DNA of 41,910 bases from an uncultured bacterium (lineage in GTDB: Bacteria > Actinomycetota > Coriobacteriia > Coriobacteriales > Coriobacteriaceae): contig CAJMMD010000019.1 of assembly GCA_905214465.1 (NCBI GenBank), positions 1 to 41,910 of the forward strand. Direction: 5' to 3'. How positions within the stretch are numbered: the first letter of the stretch is position 1; each line of letters opens with the position of its first letter. Positions 38,373-41,910 of the stretch are shown here, one piece after another. Under the pieces are notes generated by a model that was not told the origin of the DNA, ran no database searches, and saw only the letters and a list, made by a program, of their open reading frames with translations. Made by a program: the position numbers and the translations under genes.

Positions 38373-40253
38373 ATGCTCAATAATCACGAGGTCAATCTAA
38401 CCGACGAGGGGGCTACCGCTGAGGTCGCCCGTGTCGCGAAGACCTACCCCGTGGTGCGTTTGCTGTCGGCCGATCAGATTAAGAGGGAGCCTAACTGCTT
38501 GCTCGCCGGCGATCGCTGCCCTTGTCTGCGTCAGTCGAGTCTTGAGGCCTTGGCAGACTCCGATGAGGTGTCGGAGCAGCTGCTCAATGATGGTACTGAG
38601 TACCGCGCTCGCCTGCGCCCTCTGAAGGTCGAGGGCGAGCCTCATGTCCTGCTGATGGTGCGTCCGATCGATGAGCAAGAGGCCGCAGAAGAGGACCTTG
38701 TCTACACCGACGTGCTGACGAGTGTGCGCAATCGCCGATATTACGAGGAAAAGCTCCGAAGCGTCCGCATGAATGCCGGCGTTGCGATGATCGACCTTGA
38801 TGATTTTAGGGTCTTCAACGATACATGTGGCCGTCATGCCGGCGACCTTGCGCTCGGTGCTGTGGCGACAGCCATGCGCAGCGGAATCCGTTCGACTGAC
38901 GAGCTTGTGCGCTATGGATGCGACAAGTTTGTGGTTGTCATGCCCAATATTCCCTCCGATGACTTCACCCGTCGCCTGCATCAGGTGTCCGATGCCGTTC
39001 GTTCCACGATTATTCCGGGCCATGAGTACGTGAGCTTGACGGCATGTGTTGGTGGTGTTCGCATTCATGGCGAGACGGTCGATGAGGGCGTTGGCCGCGC
39101 TGCCCAGTTATTGAGCCGCGCTAAGGCAAAAGCCGGTACGGTCGTGACCGACGCCGATTCCATCGAGGCTTTCCAAAGCGAAAAGCCTTTGGTGCTTATT
39201 GTCGATGACTCCGAGATGAACCGAGTCATTCTCAACGAGATGCTCAAGGACGAGTATTGCATCCTCGAGGCCGACAACGGTCGTACGGCACTCGACATGG
39301 TCGACCGCTATGGCGATGAGTTGTCGCTCGTGCTGCTGGATATTGTCATGCCGGGCATAAGCGGCTTTGAGGTACTGGCCGATCTGTCGCGCCGATCGGG
39401 CATCGACAATCTGCCTGTCATCATGATTTCGAGTGAAGATTCCGATGATATGGTTCTGCGCGCGTACGAGCTGGGCGCCTCAGACTATATCAACCGCCCG
39501 TTTGACTCCCGTATAGTGCGCCGCCGCGTAAACAACACCATCCGCCTGTACGCCAAACAGCGCCGCCTGACGAGCCTGCTGTCCCAGCAGTACAACGAGC
39601 GCGTCAAGAACAGTCGCATGCTCATCGACATCATGGCTGGCGTCATGGAGCTTCGCAACGGCGAGAGCGGCAGGCACGTTACGAACATCGAAAAGCTGAC
39701 CGAGCTGCTGCTTGGCTGTCTGGTCCAGCGTAGCGGCACGATCTTCCTCGACAATGAGGAACGCTCCACGATCGCCCTGGCTTCGGCGCTGCACGATATC
39801 GGCAAGATGTCGATTGACGATGCGATTCTCAACAAGCCCGGACGCCTTACGCCCGAGGAGTTCGAGATCATGAAGACGCATACCACGATCGGCGCCGATA
39901 TGCTGCTTGAGCTGGGTAGCCATCACGCCGGCAATGCGCTTATGGAATATGCGTACCAGATTGCGCGTTGGCATCACGAGCGCTGGGACGGCAAGGGTTA
40001 TCCCGATGGCCTCAAGGGCGACGATATCCCCATCGCCGCGCAGGTAGTTTCGGTGGCCGACGTGTACGATGCACTGACGAGTGTGCGCGTGTACAAGGAC
40101 GCTATCCCGCACGAGGAGGCAATCCAGATGATCCTGGACGGTAAGTGCGGCACCTTTAACCCGCTGCTGCTCGATTGCCTGCTCGAGGTGCAAGACCAAA
40201 TTGCCGAGACGTTGGCACGCCCCGCCGACGTCGTCGCGTTTCCCACGATTTAG
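38373..40253 (+). CDS. Degenerate GGDEF - receiver - HD-GYP signalling protein
   Basis: A 626-residue three-part protein. After a 100-residue N-terminal region with Cys42, Cys49 and Cys51, a GGDEF domain spans about 108-262. Its substrate helix is intact (MIDLDDFRVFNDTCGRHAGD), but the active loop reads GCDKF at 182-186, so cyclase activity is unlikely. A receiver domain follows (272-390), with phosphoacceptor Asp323 in LLDIVMPG; the usual Lys is Arg (NRPF). The C-terminal HD-GYP domain is intact (HDIGK at 474, HHERWDGKGYPDG near 534-546), suggesting cyclic-di-GMP hydrolysis. A phosphotransfer protein is encoded 24 bases downstream. Confidence 0.9.
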   Translation: MLNNHEVNLTDEGATAEVARVAKTYPVVRLLSADQIKREPNCLLAGDRCPCLRQSSLEALADSDEVSEQLLNDGTEYRARLRPLKVEGEPHVLLMVRPIDEQEAAEEDLVYTDVLTSVRNRRYYEEKLRSVRMNAGVAMIDLDDFRVFNDTCGRHAGDLALGAVATAMRSGIRSTDELVRYGCDKFVVVMPNIPSDDFTRRLHQVSDAVRSTIIPGHEYVSLTACVGGVRIHGETVDEGVGRAAQLLSRAKAKAGTVVTDADSIEAFQSEKPLVLIVDDSEMNRVILNEMLKDEYCILEADNGRTALDMVDRYGDELSLVLLDIVMPGISGFEVLADLSRRSGIDNLPVIMISSEDSDDMVLRAYELGASDYINRPFDSRIVRRRVNNTIRLYAKQRRLTSLLSQQYNERVKNSRMLIDIMAGVMELRNGESGRHVTNIEKLTELLLGCLVQRSGTIFLDNEERSTIALASALHDIGKMSIDDAILNKPGRLTPEEFEIMKTHTTIGADMLLELGSHHAGNALMEYAYQIARWHHERWDGKGYPDGLKGDDIPIAAQVVSVADVYDALTSVRVYKDAIPHEEAIQMILDGKCGTFNPLLLDCLLEVQDQIAETLARPADVVAFPTI

Positions 40254-40277
40254 TTTGACCAAAGGAGTTTTTAATCC

Positions 40278-40634
40278 ATGATTTCCATGCGTGAGGCGTA
40301 TGAGAAGATCGGCGCTAATTATGACGATGCGTGCGCTCGGCTGATGGGCGAGGAAATGCTTGCCCGCTTTGCCCTCAAGTTTTTGGATGACGAGAGCATG
40401 GACAAGCTGGAGGCTGCCATGGCGGCAGGAGACGCCAAGAGTGCGTTTATGGCAGCGCACACGCTCAAGGGCGTGAGCCAGAACCTGGGATTCGATAATC
40501 TGTACGAGCCGGCGGCCGTGGTGACCGAAGCGCTGCGCGGCGCCGATGCCGTTGACGGCGCTCGCGAGGGAATGCATGCGCTGCAGCAGCAATATGCGGC
40601 AACGATGTCGGCCCTGCGCGAGGCGGCCGAATAA
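40278..40634 (+). CDS. HPt-domain phosphotransfer protein
   Basis: A 118-residue single histidine-phosphotransfer domain. The phosphorylated histidine is His61 in AAHTLKGVSQNLGF, the standard motif, within an all-helical protein. ATG 40278 follows AAAGGAG. It is in an operon with the receiver/HD-GYP gene, 24 bases away, so it most likely passes phosphate to or from Asp323 of that protein. No histidine kinase is encoded nearby, so the upstream partner is elsewhere. Confidence 0.92.
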   Translation: MISMREAYEKIGANYDDACARLMGEEMLARFALKFLDDESMDKLEAAMAAGDAKSAFMAAHTLKGVSQNLGFDNLYEPAAVVTEALRGADAVDGAREGMHALQQQYAATMSALREAAE

Positions 40635-40658
40635 GAGGCTGTGAGCCTTGATGACTAT

Positions 40659-40722
40659 GAGAGTGGATAATCTCCCGTTTTAGGCCCGGTGGCGGCCTCA
40701 AAGTGGGAGATTATCCACTCTC
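40659..40722. repeat. Inverted repeat G after the HPt gene
   Basis: GAGAGTGGATAATCTCCC (40659-40676) and GGGAGATTATCCACTCTC (40705-40722) form a perfect 18-bp stem; inside, AGGCC pairs with GGCCT. A third partial copy, AATCCACTCTCACCCC, follows at 40741. No T run follows the stem. Confidence 0.8.
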
Positions 40723-40810
40723 GTTCGATACGTGTCCAAAAATCCACTCTCACCCCTTCTGATTAGTGAATTGCCTATGCACACTGTCGGGGCTTTCCGC
40801 ATGCAATCCA

Positions 40811-40844
40811 TATCGTTGTTCGATAAACTGTTCGAATAACGATA
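40811..40844 (+). promoter_or_regulatory. Candidate promoter/operator of the DUF2975-XRE pair
   Basis: TATCGTTGTTCG (40811-40822) and CGAATAACGATA (40833-40844) form a 12-bp inverted repeat with one mismatch. TTGTTC (40816-40821) and ACGATA (40839-40844) are 17 bp apart and could be a weak -35/-10, placing the symmetry over the promoter. The XRE partner would be the expected regulator. Confidence 0.5.
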
Positions 40845-40864
40845 GAGTCGACGAGGGTGAGTGT

Positions 40865-41425
40865 ATGTCTAACAGCGTTCAGCGTATGGCCAAGGCGGGC
40901 GAAAATATCAGGAAGCTTGGTTTTTGCATGGCAGCCGTTTTTGCAGGGATGCTCGTTGCTTTTGCCGCGTTGGTTGTTTACGTGATCTGGTATGCGGTTG
41001 CAAACGTTGCTTCTGTCGATTCTTTCGGTGTCGTGACGCTTCTCGATGGCGGGTGCATCGTTATCCCAAGCGGACTGTGCCTGGCACTCGTCGTGGGTAT
41101 TTCGCTTGTCGTTTTGTGCGGGATCAGCCGTAACATCTCGCGAGGCGTCTCGCCCTTTACCAAGACGCATGTGCGGCTTATCCGTGTTCTCGCGCTTGCC
41201 TTTGCTGTTAACGCCGCGGTTTCGCTTGTTGGTGCCTATGGATCGGTCAATCTCACCATTGGCGGACTGGAGCTTTACATCGTGCCTCATTCCTTCGTTA
41301 TTGAGATTTGCCAAGGCGCTACCTTTGATGCGGGGTCGTTTATCGGCGCAGTTGTCTGTCTGTTTATCTCGGCGATCTGGAGTTATGCCTCGCTGCTCCA
41401 AGAGCAGTCTGACGAGCTTGTGTAG
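40865..41425 (+). CDS. DUF2975 membrane protein
   Basis: A 186-residue protein with four predicted membrane segments (about 20-42, 58-82, 100-125 and 155-178) and the cytoplasmic linker SRNISRGVSPFTKTHVRLIR, which is the DUF2975 hallmark (SPFT...R.LR). No function is established for the family. It is regularly paired with a small XRE protein, as here. Start ATG 40865 follows GAGGGTGAG; the frame is open upstream to 40766, but crosses the promoter palindrome. Confidence 0.85.
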   Translation: MSNSVQRMAKAGENIRKLGFCMAAVFAGMLVAFAALVVYVIWYAVANVASVDSFGVVTLLDGGCIVIPSGLCLALVVGISLVVLCGISRNISRGVSPFTKTHVRLIRVLALAFAVNAAVSLVGAYGSVNLTIGGLELYIVPHSFVIEICQGATFDAGSFIGAVVCLFISAIWSYASLLQEQSDELV

Positions 41426-41433
41426 GAGGAAAC

Positions 41434-41763
41434 ACGAGCTATCTCATCATCGAGCTTGAGACGCAGCTGCTTAAGACCGGAAAGACCAGTGCTGATCTGA
41501 TTCGTGCCACGGGGCATACTCCGGCTAATATTTCAAAGCTAAGAAACGGAAAAATTAAAGCTATTCGCCTTAAGACGCTTCTCGATATCTGCGATGAACT
41601 TGATTGTCAACCGGGAGATATTATTCGGCGCGTGAGCGAGAAAGAGCTTGAGGAGCTTATTGTCGAACGCGCAAAAAATGTCGTGAGGCAGATGCGGGAT
41701 GGCGGAGGCAACGAGGCGTCACTTCCGACATCAGTCTTCGCTGTCGATTTGAGCGACGAGTAG
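41434..41763 (+). CDS. Small XRE-family regulator with apparent ACG start
   Basis: Translating from 41434 gives SYLIIELETQLLKTGKTSAD then LIRATGHTPANISKLRNGK, AIRLKTLLDICDELDCQPGD and an acidic tail to the stop at 41761-41763. This is the usual XRE partner of DUF2975 (about 109 residues). No ATG, GTG or TTG exists in this frame between the upstream stop (41410) and the middle of the domain. ACG at 41434 sits four bases after AGGAGG and exactly where the family has its ATG. It is either a rare ACG start, a start-codon mutation or a sequence error. Confidence 0.75.
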   Translation, partial: TSYLIIELETQLLKTGKTSADLIRATGHTPANISKLRNGKIKAIRLKTLLDICDELDCQPGDIIRRVSEKELEELIVERAKNVVRQMRDGGGNEASLPTSVFAVDLSDE

Positions 41764-41803
41764 CTTAAGGCAAACAACTAAAACGAAATATCAGCGTGAA
41801 GGG

Positions 41804-41833
41804 ACCCGTGTCTAACACGGGTTCTTTCTTTTA
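41804..41833 (+). terminator. Rho-independent terminator of the DUF2975-XRE operon
   Basis: ACCCGTGT (41804-41811) and ACACGGGT (41815-41822) pair around CTA, followed by the T-rich TTCTTTCTTTT. It lies 40 bases past the XRE stop. Confidence 0.9.
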
Positions 41834-41910
41834 GATTATCTTGACAAATATGAGTGGTTGATTTCCGATCTCAGCCGAACACATTGAGCAAATAGGCCAT
41901 TCCCGCAGTT

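Overview
The window looks like chromosome of a high-GC, anaerobic gut actinobacterium of the class Coriobacteriia, most likely Collinsella or a close relative. This is an inference from gene content (pyruvate formate-lyase fermentation, an Ntn-hydrolase of the bile-salt-hydrolase fold, a SEC-C methionine aminopeptidase, DUF2975/XRE pairs) and from protein style, not from a marker gene. No rRNA, tRNA, CRISPR array or transposase gene was found. Most genes are housekeeping or metabolic.

Layout. 0.1-6.4 kb, minus strand: DAHP synthase, then a MarR regulator with two overlapping half-transporters of a heterodimeric ABC exporter. 6.9-11.6 kb, plus strand: a pyruvate formate-lyase module in which the enzyme is split into a 683-residue catalytic protein and a separate 83-residue glycyl-radical protein, followed by a DegV protein and the radical SAM activase. 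11.7-13.3 kb: a beta-lactamase-fold remnant, MTA/SAH nucleosidase and EngB. 13.4-14.8 kb: a DUF3990 ADP-ribosyltransferase-like/XRE toxin-antitoxin pair behind two identical operator palindromes. 15.1-20.3 kb: aspartate-family amino acid genes (thrC-thrB leftward, aspartate kinase and asd rightward). 21-26.8 kb: O6-alkylguanine transferase, a CLC antiporter behind a probable fluoride riboswitch, and a MacB/FtsX-type ABC transporter. 26.9-32.9 kb: a small conserved protein, a membrane-anchored XRE protein, phosphofructokinase, an Ntn hydrolase and an M18 aminopeptidase. 33.1-34.0 kb: an RHH/PIN toxin-antitoxin pair. 34.2-38.2 kb: a 2-hydroxyacid dehydrogenase, methionine aminopeptidase, a radical SAM protein and an alpha/beta hydrolase. 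38.4-40.6 kb: a degenerate-GGDEF/REC/HD-GYP protein with an HPt partner. 40.9-41.8 kb: a DUF2975 membrane protein with an XRE partner whose start codon appears to be ACG.

The striking non-coding feature is the density of intergenic inverted repeats. One group (9.3, 14.9 and 20.4 kb, perhaps 16.0 kb) has a conserved asymmetric core inside perfect 28-30 bp arms whose sequences differ between copies. The core's flanking base pairs change in a compensatory way, and in two copies the arms reach into the neighbouring gene's stop codon. A second group consists of short hairpins sharing a GGGACAG-type loop with different stems, usually just after stop codons. Several further long palindromes (1.4, 20.7, 27.4, 27.6, 28.8, 29.0, 34.1, 36.3, 40.7 kb) have unrelated arms. 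With the split pyruvate formate-lyase, these repeats are the best candidates for undescribed biology here.
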